Assembly (NCBI GenBank): GCA_021397835.1
Contig: JAJFZO010000742.1
Coordinates: 2,799,001 to 2,863,000 of the forward strand
DNA length: 64,000 nt
DNA from: Moringa oleifera
Taxonomy: Eukaryota > Streptophyta > Magnoliopsida > Brassicales > Moringaceae
Reading direction: 5' to 3'
In this document: one piece after another, positions 1 through 11,290 of the stretch
Layout: the number at the start of each line of letters is the position of its first letter
Numbering within the stretch: the stretch's first letter is position 1
The notes under the pieces: generated by a model
What the model was told of the DNA's origin: nothing
Databases searched by the model: none
What the model saw: the letters and a program-made list of their open reading frames with translations, nothing else
Translations under genes and position numbers: made by a program

Positions 1-126
1 AACCATGAAGAAAGCCTTTAATGAAGGGTGAAGAAAGACACATTTTCTTCGCACTTTAAAAATTGTGAAGAAAAGGAATTAACCTTTCTTTACATCCTCA
101 TTCTTTACACTTTTAGAATCGTGAAG

Positions 127-128
<2 letters not shown>
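1..128. repeat. CACTA-like TTCTTCACGGTT repeat block
   Basis: Short direct and inverted copies of a TTCTTCACGGTT-like motif (complement AACCGTGAAGAAA) fill this stretch, with drifted spacing. The same block recurs beside every ankyrin/PGG copy in the window. It reads as the left edge of a block cut by the window boundary. Confidence 0.6.

Positions 129-169
<41 letters not shown>
129..169. repeat. (AT)n microsatellite
   Basis: About 40 bases of uninterrupted AT dinucleotides, immediately before a PGG copy. Confidence 0.95.
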
Positions 170-170
<1 letters not shown>

Positions 171-171
<1 letters not shown>

Positions 172-980
172 CAATGAATTAAATATTATTAGGTTATAAA
201 AGAGTGAGATTCTTAGTTGGACGTTGGAAAGTTAACAAGAACACTGGAAACAAGAAGAGTTTGACAACTTTGGATATCTCACAGAGCAAGGAATAGAAAA
301 CCAACAATAAAGAGTATCAAGATTATGTTAGGCAGTATTGGAGGTTTGAGAGTTGCCTCCTTTCCCAATGTTTTAACTCTAACTAATTTCTTGAATTCAA
401 AGATCACTTTGTAGCATTGATAGTGTATAAGAAAAACAATGTATCAAGTGATGCTAACAATGCCTTAGTAGTAGTTGATGCATTGAATATAACAACAATC
501 TATCAAACTACAATGAATCCTCTTAAAGGTGTATCGTCATTCAGGTCAAAAGTAAGTCCTCATATTAAAAGCAATACAGAGGCAGTGGTCATGAAGAGAA
601 AATATTTCCATATCATATGGTCTTTTAACACTTTTGCCTTCTGGGTAACACTTATTCTTCAAGCTCTTTTCCTCTGGAGTGGTCATTTTACTAGATTGTT
701 TCTTACGACATTAACATTCTTGGGTTTATCCAACACCATGTCAATGGCTTTTATATCTCCAAAAAGATTCTCCTTGGTTATATACTGCATTAGTTGTTCA
801 CCATGCATGATTTATATGATTAGTATTTTTGTTTATTGTAAGTGAAAGCCTCTTTGGGATAAGAAACATGTAGCAATAGCAAGAAGTGAGCTATGATCTT
901 TAGAAGGTTTAGCCAGAAAAGAGATTGTCCCTCAACTTTTAGCATTTAGTTGATTCATTAGTTTTATTTGTCACTATTTA
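171..980 (+). pseudogene. Ankyrin/PGG-domain gene copy P1, C-terminal exon (decayed)
   Basis: Relic of the C-terminal exon of a BDA1/ITN1-type ankyrin protein, a plant family with N-terminal ankyrin repeats and a C-terminal four-helix PGG membrane domain, linked in the literature to defence and stress signalling. The 5' part (about 180-410) still reads as the linker before the PGG domain (a GLTTLDIS-like motif near 260-285, then LPN...TDFL). A deletion of about 13 bases near 411, judged against the copy at 31.5 kb, shifts the frame. The PGG part (417-845, 142 residues) stays open, with NALVVV...TIYQT, NPLKGV and three hydrophobic segments near residues 68-90, 92-112 and 115-138. The upstream ankyrin exons are absent. 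The ATG at 417 is an accident of the frameshift. Likely untranslated. Confidence 0.75.
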
Positions 981-1495
981 ACAACCGTGAAGAAAGATAC
1001 TTTTCTTCACACTTCAAAATCCATGAAGTAATGGTGTCCCTCTTTTTTTGTTTTGTTTAACCGAGATAGAAGCTCTATTTTCTTGTTATAACAAAAAAGA
1101 AAATTTCATGCTTTTTTTTCCATTATGATGAAATGTTTCATTTAAAATTATAAAATGTAATTTATAAAGAATATAATTAAATAACAAAAAATTAATATGA
1201 TAATTCTTCTCCATGATTAACAACCGTGAAAAAAATTTTGAATTTTAAATAATTAAATATTATTTAAAAAATTATTTAATAAATAAAAATTAATATTTGA
1301 TTACTCTTTCTTCATAGTTCCTTAAGCAACCATAAACAAAGATGTAATATTAAAATTATTATTTTATTAAATTCTTCTTCATGGTTCTCTAGAGAACCAT
1401 GAATATGAGTATCCTTTCTTCACGGTTCCACAACCATGTAGAACATTTTTAATGAAGCTTGAAGAAAGATACCATTAAATGGTAAAGAAAATTGT
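981..1495. repeat. CACTA-like TTCTTCACGGTT repeat block with one end motif
   Basis: Many drifted copies of TTCTTCACGGTT/AACCGTGAAGAAA. A CTCTATTTTCTTGT end motif near 1070 is the complement of the CACTACAAGAAAATAGAG-type terminus seen elsewhere. It follows the PGG exon P1 as in the other plus-strand copies. Confidence 0.6.
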
Positions 1496-1559
1496 CTTAC
1501 GATAACAAATTTGATTTTTAATGACACTTAATAGATGATAGTTTTAACAAAAAAGTCAT

Positions 1560-1860
1560 TAAAAATAGATCAAAAATATTAGATGATGATTTCATTATAA
1601 ATTGATGTTAAAATAATTAATTTCATGTCAGTTTATAAGAAAACAGATGTTAATAAACATGCATTTTATGTTGGTTTGATAAACCGATTTGAAATTAAAG
1701 TTTTTAATGTCAGTTCATAAGATAACTGACGTTAAAAGACATGCATTTCACATCGGTTTGTTGAACCGACGTGAAATTAAAGTTTTAAACATTTGTTCTC
1801 CTACGAGCCGATGTTAAAAGGCATACATTCCATGGATTCGCAAGGCATGCATTCCATGCT
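1560..1860. repeat. About 82-bp tandem repeat with ACCGACGT palindromes
   Basis: Three degenerate units spaced about 82 bases apart (GTCAGTT...AAG at 1627 and 1709, a weaker third near 1790). Each carries pseudo-palindromes such as CATCGGTTTGTTGAACCGACG. Such self-complementary repeats are typical of the subterminal regions of some plant CACTA elements. No matching terminus was found nearby. Confidence 0.55.
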
Positions 1861-2887
1861 TTCTTAAGGCCTTTTGTTTGAAATTTTAAACCAACCTCTA
1901 ATTCTAGTAATAAGAATCTTATTTATGAACACCCATATCATACATTTTTTTTCGCTGATTAATAAAGAACATGTTAGTACATTATTAATGTCAACAATAT
2001 TAAAATTTGTACAGAGATTAATTATGTTAACTTCCAAATATTATTTTTTATTATGATAAATTTAGGTACAATATATGGTTCATGTGATCCTTGTATTAAT
2101 GAGTTTTCAGTTGTCAATATATGGTTTGGTTAATTAGTTGTCAAGGTTCATACTTTTAGTTCACTTAACAAAAGAGAAGTTGTACTTGTGAGGAACATTG
2201 TTTCTTTCTCTCAATTTTTCAACAAATCGACGAGAAAGGTTTCTTATTTAAAGGCCTTGATACCCATTTTTGGGTATCAAAATCTAGGTATTAGAAATTA
2301 TTTTCTTCGATAATTATTCTTTGTCCATCTTGTCGCACCATTGTCCTCCTATCAGTGTGCTTCTTCATCACTATTGTCCTTCCATCGGTCTGCTTCTTCA
2401 TCGTCAGCTGATTCTCTTCTCTGACTGACTTTTAGTGAAATGAGACGGCCTTTGGTTTGACCTAAAAATTGGTTCATTGGCTACTATTTGGGTATATCCT
2501 CCCCTATTTTTAAAGACCTCTTCCACCTTGCATGATAAATATATGGATCTTTCTCTCATTTTTTGAGATCTCAAATGTTTTAATAGCGTAAAGAGAGATA
2601 ATATTTGACGAGAGGTATGAGTGAAAAGAGATATGAGTGAAGAGAGATGTACATATGTATTGTCTATGGAAAGCTTAATCTATGTTGTATTTGGTATTGT
2701 AATCTTTGATTTGTATATGGGTATGTTAATCCTTGTGTGGGTAACTTAATTTATGGATACTTTAATGTTTGATTTGTTCGGGTTTTTGAATGTTCAATGT
2801 ATATGGTGTATATAGATTTGTTAAGATTCATATGAGTATGTTAATTTTTAATGGGTATATGAATATATTGATATATAGGTATATAAA

Positions 2888-2890
<3 letters not shown>
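1861..2890. other. AT-rich intergenic stretch, no gene seen
   Basis: No coding family recognised on either strand. It contains a perfect hairpin at 2257-2280 (10-base arms TTGATACCCA around TTTT) and a C/T-rich stretch near 2320-2440 with near repeats of a 'cttcttcatc' word. Confidence 0.5.

Positions 2891-2893
<3 letters not shown>

Positions 2894-2924
<31 letters not shown>
2894..2924. repeat. (AT)n microsatellite
   Basis: About 30 bases of AT dinucleotides. Confidence 0.9.
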
Positions 2925-2928
<4 letters not shown>

Positions 2929-2984
2929 TATGGGTATGTTAATGTTCAATGTATGTATGAGTTTCTTAGGTTTCATTACGCAGG

Positions 2985-3675
2985 GTATATTAATTAGAAG
3001 CTAATTAAGTAATTATATATTAATTAGGTATTTAGTTATAAATCAACAAATTAATTATGTGTTAATTAACTAGTTTACAACTAATTAATTTGACTCGAAC
3101 ATGATGTTAGTTTGATAATTAATTAATTAGAGATTTTTTTAATTAATTAGATATGAATTAGATTTTAATTAAATGTTGATTCGATAAATAGTTAATAGAT
3201 GTCAAATAAACGTTATTCACATGACAATTAGAAATAACTTAATTAAGTAGATTCTAATTAATTAAGTAGATGTTAAATAATTAATTAGATTTTAAATAAT
3301 TAATTATTTGTTAGTTAGATGTTTAGATAAAATATAATTAGATATTTTTATTAATTATACATTAATTAATTAGTTAGTAACAAATTAATTTGAGTTTATA
3401 CTAAGGTGTTAGTCAAATAATTAATTAGATGTTCTCTTAGTTAATTAGAAGAGAGTTAAATGCCAATTAGATATTAAGTTAATATTAATTAGATAAATAA
3501 TTAATTAAGTCGATATTAAGTAATTAAGTAGATGTTAAATAATGAATTACATTTTAACAAATATGATTAATTAATTAGTTAATAACTAATTATTTTTAAT
3601 TTATAATTAAATGTTACATAATTAATTAAATAAATATTTTTTAATTAATTAGATGTAAAATAATTAATTAAATAA
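2985..3675. repeat. Degenerate TTAATTAG-type AT repeat
   Basis: About 0.7 kb dominated by irregularly repeated words TAATTAATTAGAT and GATGTTAAATAATTAATTA. The spacing is variable, so it is not a clean tandem array. There is no coding potential. Confidence 0.7.
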
Positions 3676-4870
3676 ATTCTTGTTGACTATAGTTTAAAGT
3701 CAAGCATGCATTTTAATCTCTTTTTTTATAGGTTTTTTAAAATTCATTAACATATATACACTGTACATTGCTTTTATATAATTATTTAAAAGTAAATATC
3801 GTAGAATGATAAAATATTTTCATATCCTTATTACTTGACTTGATAAATGCTTTTATATTAACAATTGTAAAATAATTAATTATTACTCATGATAATTACT
3901 ATTACTTAAGTTTTAGGATATTGATCTTTAGATACCATTTGAGAATAGTAAATAAACGTTTATTATTGTTCATGTTTTTTTCATATGCATCGATATAAAT
4001 AGTTTGCTAATAATTCTTGAATTATCCAAATTGGATATTTTGGGAATGTTATATTTATGTATAGTAAATGCATTATTATTTATTTTATTTTGTAAAAATT
4101 TCACATAATATTTTCTCTATTATTTTTGGGTACATACCAATGAATATTAATGAATGTTTTGATGAGAAAACACTTCCTCACATCTATATAAGTCTTGTAC
4201 TTGGAAAACTATAAAGAGATGCTGCCAAAATTTTTACAAAATAAAATAAAAAATAATCCACATATGCTTCACATAAATGTACATTCCTAAATGGTAAAGG
4301 ACCACCTATCTTTGGAGTTTGGGTGGCATGCATACTTATATATTTTTATTTCTTATTTTTTCTTTACTTTTATTTGTTAGATTGATATTTTTTTTTTCAT
4401 ATAGTGTCCACGCCAACCCTTTAACATTGTGTATGGTTATTACGTTATGGCATGCATAAGGGACATCATTGAAAGTCATAGTGATACCATCCTTTTTACA
4501 AAATAGTAAGTTGTTTCAATAATTGTTTAATTAGTTAATGTGTTTGTTATTAATAACATGTGAATTTATTTATGTGTTTTTTATAAATACAATTGAATGA
4601 TAAAGCCCTGCACACTGAAGTAGAAGTAAATCAATTCAGGAAAGAATTTTGTGATTTCACAAGGTATTATTTGAGCGATGCAATAGGAGGTGAATTATAA
4701 AAATGCTTTTTTTGTAGATTGAAACATATTGAACATACTTTTGCCCTTATTACGTAAAAGTTGATTATTGGATGAAACTCATATGATAATGTATTGTACA
4801 TTCGCGTAATTAAATTTTGTTAGTATTAACTTTAGTCATTGAATGAATATCTTGAATGACAATTTTTTGA
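3676..4870. other. AT-rich intergenic stretch, no gene seen
   Basis: No recognisable gene or complete element. It contains a 31-bp segment (3815-3845) that recurs exactly at 35,839-35,869. Confidence 0.5.
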
Positions 4871-4884
4871 TATATTAATTATTA

Positions 4885-5140
4885 GGAGAGCATTGAAGCG
4901 TTATTTAGTGTATTATTATTACACTATAAAATTGAGAAGTGAATATGTTAGAGTGTAATTTGGTATATTATAGTTACACTATAGAGAAGTGAAGGTATTG
5001 GTATATATTCAAACGTAATTTAGTGCATTATTATTGTGTTATATAATGTTGGAGGAGTGAAGATGGTGTGTATTGGAGTAGTGTAATATTATTATGCAAA
5101 TTGAAGTGTATTATGTTTAATTTGGCATTGATATGTGTTA
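4885..5140 (+). repeat. Degenerate tandem repeat, about 60-bp period
   Basis: Four drifted units of the form 'aatttagtgtattattattacac...gagaagtgaag', with starts near 4898, 4960, 5018 and 5080. The unit is not seen elsewhere in the window. Confidence 0.5.
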
Positions 5141-5159
5141 CAGTAATGTGTTGTCAGTA

Positions 5160-5845
5160 TGCAAATACTATGAAAAAAATGGAGTTCTTTTTAGGATTAA
5201 AAATGATTTTTCTTCCTGGTATTAAAACTATGAAGAATGAAAGTATGAAAAAAAAGACTATTTTTTCATAGTTTTTAAATTGTGACGAAGGGAAACTTTC
5301 TTCAAGCTTCATAAAATGTTTTCTTCATGGTTGTGGAACCGTGAAGAGAGGGTACTTTCACGATTCAATAGAGAACTAAGAAGGACTTAATAAAATAATG
5401 ATTTAATAATTAACATTTTTATTCATACATCTTTTCTTCACGATTGCTTAAGGATTTATGAAGAAAGAGTAATCAAAAATTAAATTTATTTATTAAATAT
5501 TATTTTAAATGATATTTAATTATTTAAAATTCAAAGCTTGCTTCACGATTCTCAATCATGAGGGAAATTTGTTGTATTAATTTTTTTATTTAACTATAAT
5601 TTTTAAAATTGAATTTCATTATTCTAAGTAAAACATTTGTTCACGATCGGTACAAAAAGCATGAATTTTTACTTTTTTACATAACAAAATATTGAGTTTT
5701 TTTTCACAGATAGAAAAGACTTTTTTTCCATAGCTCTAATGGTGCAAAAAAAATAAAAGGACATCTTTTCTTCACGATATTTGAAGTGTGAAGAAAGAGT
5801 ATCATTCTTCACGCTTTATTTTAGGCTTTCTTCACGATTGTTAAC
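5160..5845. repeat. CACTA-like TTCTTCACGGTT repeat block
   Basis: About 0.7 kb of the family repeat. It begins with a drifted CACTA-type end (TATGAAAAAAATGGAG) and includes the AT-rich core common to the roughly 490-bp unit. It is the left part of a segment duplicated at 13,341-14,200. Confidence 0.65.
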
Positions 5846-6700
5846 TTATCACAAATAAAACTTAAGATTAAACCAAACACTAAAATTGAAGGGACGTTCT
5901 TCTCTCTAGTTAAACCTTTTAAAGCTAGTTCACTTCTTACTACTACTCCATGTTTCTTATATCAAAAAGACTTCAATTTAAAGTGAACAAATATACTGAT
6001 CATATAAATCATGCATGGTGAACAATCAATACTGTATATAACCAATGAGAATCCTTTAGGAGATACAACAACCATTGACATGGTTTATAGGAATGCCAAT
6101 GTCATAAGAAACAAATTAGTAAAATGACCACTCGAGAGGAAAAGAGCTTGAAGAATAAATGTCATGCAGAAGGCAAATTTGTTGAAAGATTAGATGACAT
6201 AGAAATGTTTTCTATGCATGACAACAACCTCTGTATTGCTGTTAAGATGAGGACTCACTTTTCACGTGAATGATGACACACCCTCGGGATGATTGATTGT
6301 AGTTTGGTAGGTTGATATTATAATCAATATGATAACTACTAAGGTATTGTGAGCATCAGTTGATGTATTTTTTCTCTTATGAGCTACTGATGTCATGAGA
6401 TGTTGATAAAGAGTGATCTCTAATCTTAAAAAAAATCAGTTAGAGGTTAAAACATTGGGATGGGAGGTAGCTCTCAAATCTCCAGCACTTCTTAACATAA
6501 TCTTTCTCTCTATTTGTTTTGTCTTCCTGACCTTATGAGATATGCAAAGTTGGCAAACCCCACATGTTTTTTATGTTCTCTTTAACTTCACTATGCCCAA
6601 TCAATAATCTTACTCTTTTAAAAACTAACAATATTTTTAAGTCAATCAAAATAATGCAACTTTTTATATATCTTTCATTAATTAAAGAGCACTTATGAGC
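5846..6700 (-). pseudogene. Ankyrin/PGG-domain gene copy M1, C-terminal exon (decayed)
   Basis: On the minus strand the segment matches the PGG exon of P1 throughout. From high to low coordinates it holds a GLTTL-like linker near 6540, the LPNV...LTDFL segment near 6440-6480, the conserved NNVSSDA...ALVVV region near 6320-6390, and the hydrophobic PGG helices near 6040-6180. Stops and small indels interrupt all frames, and no open stretch over about 60 codons is left. The tail (KPL..KKHG..ARSEL) near 5920-5970 is still readable. No ankyrin exon is attached. A non-functional duplicate. Confidence 0.7.
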
Positions 6701-6945
6701 TTGCATGAGATTAATTCGTAGACATTACGAGGTGCATGATTATATTGCTCTAAAGCAACTGGGTTCTAGGAGGAAAGGCTCTTGATTTAGTTATACTAAG
6801 CAAGTCGATGAATCTCGCGAATTACATGTTCTAGAGTTTGATGTCAATGATGCCCAACATGGTTTAGTGAGGACCTCTGCTTCCTTACATGATGTTCCTC
6901 TTTCACTAAATCAACAAAAGCATGAATGTTTCTTCTTCTACACCA
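6700..6945 (-). repeat. Recurrent flank of the ankyrin/PGG unit
   Basis: This stretch, from the 'gcaaggtgcaagactgtgttgcc'-like segment to 'gaggttcctctttcactaaatcaac', lies between a PGG exon and the next CACTA-like end in nearly every copy in the array. It has no open frame and is probably old intron or intergenic sequence of the original gene. Confidence 0.55.
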
Positions 6946-7240
6946 CAAGAAAAATAGAATTTTCTTCACTCTTAAAAACGACTTTTTTTCATGATTCTAA
7001 AAGTGTGAAAAATAAAGGTGTGAAAAAAGAGGGACACATTTTCTTTGAAGTTTTTGAATTGTGAAAAAACGTTTCTTTTTTCACCCTTTTTTAAAAGTTT
7101 TCTTTATGATAGTGGAATCGTGAAGAAGAACTTGATAAAATTATATTGAATTAAATAATATTTTTTATATAACATTTTTTTAATAATAATACTTTCTTCA
7201 CAGTGTCTTAAGAAATTGTGAAGAAAAAGAGGTTAAATAT
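6945..7240. repeat. CACTA-like end and TTCTTCACGGTT repeats
   Basis: Starts with CACCACAAGAAAAATAGAA, one of the better-kept CACTA-type ends, followed by TTCTTCACNGTT motifs. It breaks off at about 7240 into unrelated AT-rich DNA. Confidence 0.6.
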
Positions 7241-7789
7241 TAATTTTTATTTATAATTTATAGTTTGTGAATTTTACCTTATAACTATCAAATGCATTAA
7301 TCTATTTGCGATGCTTACATCTTTTGAAGGTGACAGTCTAATTATATTATTAAAATTCCAATGATTGTATTATCATCCAAATCATAAATTAGTATTACAA
7401 TGTTCATATTCTACTGATCATTTCAAATCATATATACATATTAGTACTTTAATAATACCAGATAGAGGTACAAAGATCTTTCAAATGACAAAAACATACG
7501 CACAGTGATCATCTAAAGGAAAGAGAACAATTTGGCTGAACCAAAGTCAAGAAGTTGAAGATGAAGCTGTGAACAAGGTATAATGAATATGCACATGATT
7601 TCATAGCACATTGGGAAAATGAATGGAGATAATATCATATTCATTAATTATACGATTATGCTGAAATAAAACTGAACATTAATTATAAAGCTTACAAGCA
7701 TTTGTGTCAATCTTTGATCATCACTGATTCACCATCTTTAAACCTTGTTAACTTCCAAGCAGTTATCTATATCAGGATCTCACTTGCCT
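7241..7789. other. Intergenic stretch, no gene seen
   Basis: AT-rich sequence without recognisable coding or repeat content. Confidence 0.4.
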
Positions 7790-8180
7790 TCATCCTTCCA
7801 CTAGGGCAAGTCTGATCCCTAATATTTCCAGAGCCATTTGCATCAGAGCTACCATATGAAGGACTGGTCAACTCCACAACAATGCCATGCCCTTCTTCTT
7901 ATTCTGCAACTTCTGCTTTAAATGCTTCTCTTTGCATCTTTTTCTCCTTTGTGTTGATGCATTAGCACTTTTGCTAGTAGGTGCTATTGGTTTGGAGATT
8001 TGCCTTTGGGTTTCGATTTAAAGCATGCAGCTGTAACAAGTTGGAGGGAGTGGGAGAGATGGTGAAAAGGGAACATAAAATGTGTTCAGAATTTAGCAGA
8101 AAAAAGGAAAAATAAGAGACTTTGGAGTTAGGGTGACGTGGGGCCCAACTCTCGTTAAAGAGAAGATAATAAACCAAGAC
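7790..8180 (-). other. Gene-like island: possible first exon and promoter, unidentified
   Basis: Noticeably less AT-rich than its surroundings. On the minus strand a TTGGGCCCCACGTCACC element (8130-8150), resembling plant TGGGCC and ACGT-core promoter motifs, precedes a C/T-rich leader. Two short peptides follow in the frames used: MQREAFKAEVAE, then after one in-frame stop EEGHGIVVELTSPSYG and more to about 7800. The lysine/arginine-rich alternative frame (QRRKRCKEKHLKQKLQNKKK) is also open. I do not recognise the family. It could be a first exon cut off by rearrangement, or a captured gene fragment. Confidence 0.25.
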
Positions 8181-9155
8181 AAGTGAAGAAGGTGGCTTTT
8201 TTTTTATTTTTAAAAAGTTAATTTTTAAATTTAAATTTAAATTTAATTCGCTCTGTTGACGTGTTTTACGTTACGTTTAGATTTATTTTCTTTCTTTTAA
8301 TCCAATTAGTATTATTATCATAACACTAAAACAATCACGAAGTACCTCAGCTCCTAATTTGTTCGATTCTTATATTTTCTTGTTTCTATTTTTAAAAAAG
8401 AATTATATACTTATCACTTTATCATTTTATCATGTATCTATTATATGTTGTTTATTAATGCTTCTTCAATATTGTTATATAAATATTAGTATCATGTAAA
8501 ATAATTTAATTTTTAATGTTTAGTTGATGTGATTTGCAAAATCAAGATACTTAAGTATAAGTCAATAAATTCATGTTCAAAATTGATAGTAATTAAGTTT
8601 TCAAAACGTAATCGAGTTAATTATATTTAATGTTTTATATTTTTTAAAATCTCAAAAGTGACATTAGAAAATTAAGGATACTAAAAAAATAAAAATACCT
8701 TGAAAGTAACCTTTGAAAATTCAAATATAATGCTTTCAACATGGAAACCAACACTTTAGTTTAATACATATTGTTTTATTTTTTTCTTATAACATTTTGA
8801 GAGATTTAGACATAAGAGCTTCTTTCTCTAGATTTTATAAGTCTTCTTAGATAAAATCTTTTTGGATTTTCATTTCCGTTAATTAGAGTTAACATAACTT
8901 TCAGAGTTATATCAGTTTGTATGTTTTAATTTTAAAATTTTGGACAATCGAGTTAGCAATATCCATGAGCAAGTTTTCATTGAGGAACATGTTCGGCAGT
9001 AAATCAGGGCTATTTATTGCATGTTAATCCTTCGTAATGGCATGTGACAAGTTTCTTCAATACTGGTAGAAATGGCAACACCTACATGAGAAAAGAATTC
9101 ATGTTTTTACCTACTAATCAATTAGACCTTAAAATTGGAGGGATGTTCTCCTCTC
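8181..9155. other. AT-rich intergenic stretch, no gene seen
   Basis: No coding similarity on either strand and no clear repeat of the window's families. Confidence 0.45.
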
Positions 9156-9159
9156 CGAC

Positions 9160-9276
9160 TCTTTAACTGTTACATCTCTAATACAATCAGGGCAAACTAT
9201 AAGGAAGTCGGCCAAAATATCAAGATTTTCTTTGTCAACTATGTAATGCAAAGGAATCAAACCTCTTTTTCTTTCA
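9160..9276 (-). pseudogene. Ankyrin-repeat exon fragment
   Basis: The minus strand encodes about 39 uninterrupted residues of a BDA1-type ankyrin repeat: RGLIPLHYIVDKENLDILAD followed by FLIVCPDCIRDVTVKES. The GLTPLHY...DLLAEFL...CPDCI layout is the standard ankyrin spacing in this family. It is cleaner than the same exon at 10.9 kb or 17.9 kb, so it may come from a different or younger paralogue. It abuts TTCTTCACGGTT repeats at 9295 and is cut on both sides. Confidence 0.7.
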
Positions 9277-9294
9277 CACGACCAAATGAAAGAG

Positions 9295-9845
9295 TATCTT
9301 TTTTCACACTTAATTAAAGATATTCTCCATGGTTATGAAACTTTGAAGAAAAGGCAATTTTTTATGGTTTTATAAAGAGCCGTGAAGATGAACTTAATAA
9401 AATAATAATTTTTAATAATATATATTTCTTCACAGTTGCATAATGAGTTGCGAAGAAAGAGTAATCAAATTTTAATTTTTGTTTATTAAATAATTTCTTA
9501 AAAAATATTTAGTCATTTTAAATTCAAATGTTTCTTCACGATTCCACACTGTGAGGCAAAGTTATTGTATTAATTTCTTAATTACTTAATTATATTTTTA
9601 AAAAATTAATTTTTATAATTTTACATAACACATTTCTTTATGGTCTGTAATAAGTATGAATTTTTCTTTTTCTACATTGCAACAAAATAGAGTTTTCTTA
9701 ATGGTTAAAAAAGACTTTTTTCATGGTCCTAAAAGTGTGAAGATGAAAGGGTGAAGAAAGGGTGACACATTTTCTTCAGGGTTTTCGAAGTGTGAAAAAA
9801 GAGTATCTTTTTCTTTACGCTATATTAATGCCTTTTTTCATGGTT
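9295..9845. repeat. CACTA-like TTCTTCACGGTT repeat block
   Basis: One full repeat unit with its AT-rich core, plus a drifted CACTA-type end near 9685, leading into PGG copy M2. Confidence 0.6.
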
Positions 9846-9849
9846 GTTA

Positions 9850-10700
9850 AATAGTGACAAATAAAACTGATGAATCAACTAAATGCTAGAACTAGAGGGA
9901 TGATCTCTTTTCTGGCTAAACTTTCCAAAGCTAGTTTGCTTTTTGCTATTGCTCTATATTTCTTGTTCTAAATAGGCTTCCGCTTAAAATGAACAAAAAA
10001 GGTTGATCATAAAAATCATGCATGGCAAACAACCAATACTATATATAACCGAGGATTTTAGATATACGATAACCATTAATATGATGTGGGATAAACCCAA
10101 GAATGTCAATATCATAAGAGAAAAACCAGTAAAATGACCAATCAAGAGTAAAAAAGCTTGAAGATTAAATGTCATCCAAAAGGCAAATGTGTTAAAAGAT
10201 CAAATGACATTGACATGTTTTCTATTAATGATCGCTGCCTTCATATTGCTATTAAGACATAGACTCAATTTTAACCTAAATGATGACACACTTCTAAGAG
10301 TACTAATTATAGTTCAGTAGGTTGCAGTTACAATTAGTGCAGCAACTACTAGTAAGGCATTGTGAGCATCACTTGATTCATTGTTTCACCAATGAGCTAT
10401 TAATGTTACGAGATTTTGATATAATGTGGTATCTAATCTTAAAAAATAATTAGAGTTGAATGTTGAAAAGGGAGATAACTCTTCAACCTCTATAACTGCT
10501 TAATATAATCTCGGTCTCTCTATTGGTTTCCTCTTCTTAACCTAATGAGATATCCAAAGTTGTCAGACCCCTCTAGTTTTATTTTGTTTTTTTATTAACT
10601 TTCCAACGTCCAATTAATAATCTTATTCTTTCAAAAACTAATGGTATTCTATTTATTGATAATAATGCAACTTTTCATATTTTTTTTATTAATTAAAGAG
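9850..10700 (-). pseudogene. Ankyrin/PGG-domain gene copy M2, PGG exon (decayed)
   Basis: Minus-strand PGG exon. An open stretch of 63 residues (9984-10175) keeps two hydrophobic helices (FNLQAFLLLIGHF and SLMILTFLGLSH) and the SIGC.PCMI motif shared by all copies. Upstream on the minus strand the VSSDA..ALVVV and LPNV segments can be followed to about 10,520, but in changing frames. Its ankyrin exon lies next to it at 10.8-11.3 kb, so this is one of only two copies in which both halves are still adjacent. Confidence 0.7.
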
Positions 10701-10789
10701 CATTTATGAGCTTGCCTGAGGTTGGTTGCTAGACACTGCAAGGTGCAAGACTGTGTTGCCTCACTGTCTCGCTTATTTAATCTTACATT

Positions 10790-11290
10790 TCTTGGTATTC
10801 TGCTTCTTTGTGGCTAACCGTTCCAAGTCATCTCATCAAAATTGTAAGAGCTTTAAATCTACTCCGTTTTGCTACAATATAAAGCAATCTTACCTTGACA
10901 TATTACACCTCTTACACAATCGGGGCATGTTACAAGAAATTCAAGAAAAAGATCAAGTTGTCCTCCAATTAGGAAATATATAGAAATCATACCTTTGTTT
11001 TTTATCCTATGAATGAGATTTTCATTTACTTTCATAAGCTTTATTGCCATCTAGGTTTGCCCGTTTTGCTATATGGGGCTAAACCCATTTTAGTTTAACT
11101 TCCTACCAAATGATGGCTTCCAGTTCATCATCTTCGTCATAAATTAAATATGTCCTACATATACAACTATATGCAGTGCAGTATCAATAAAAGGTAGATT
11201 ATCAATCCATTCCAAAAGATATGCATCCTTTGTAATCAAGATATGTAACTCGTCGATGTTGTCTGCCTGAGTAACATCCTTGAACCTCTA
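10790..11290 (-). pseudogene. Ankyrin exon of copy M2 (BDA1-like N-terminal half)
   Basis: On the minus strand the start of a BDA1-type ankyrin protein is readable. It runs RFKDVTQADNIDELHILITK, then DAYLLEWIDNLPFIDTALHI (first repeat, classic D.PFIDTPLH layout), LKPS.ARKLNQ, and MAIKLMKVNENLIHRIKNKG with FLVTCPDCVRGV (10,859-11,050). An in-frame stop follows the presumed initiator Met near 11,285, and others follow. In living relatives this half carries several ankyrin repeats that mediate protein binding ahead of the membrane PGG domain. It is decayed, but the domain order matches the family. Confidence 0.75.
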
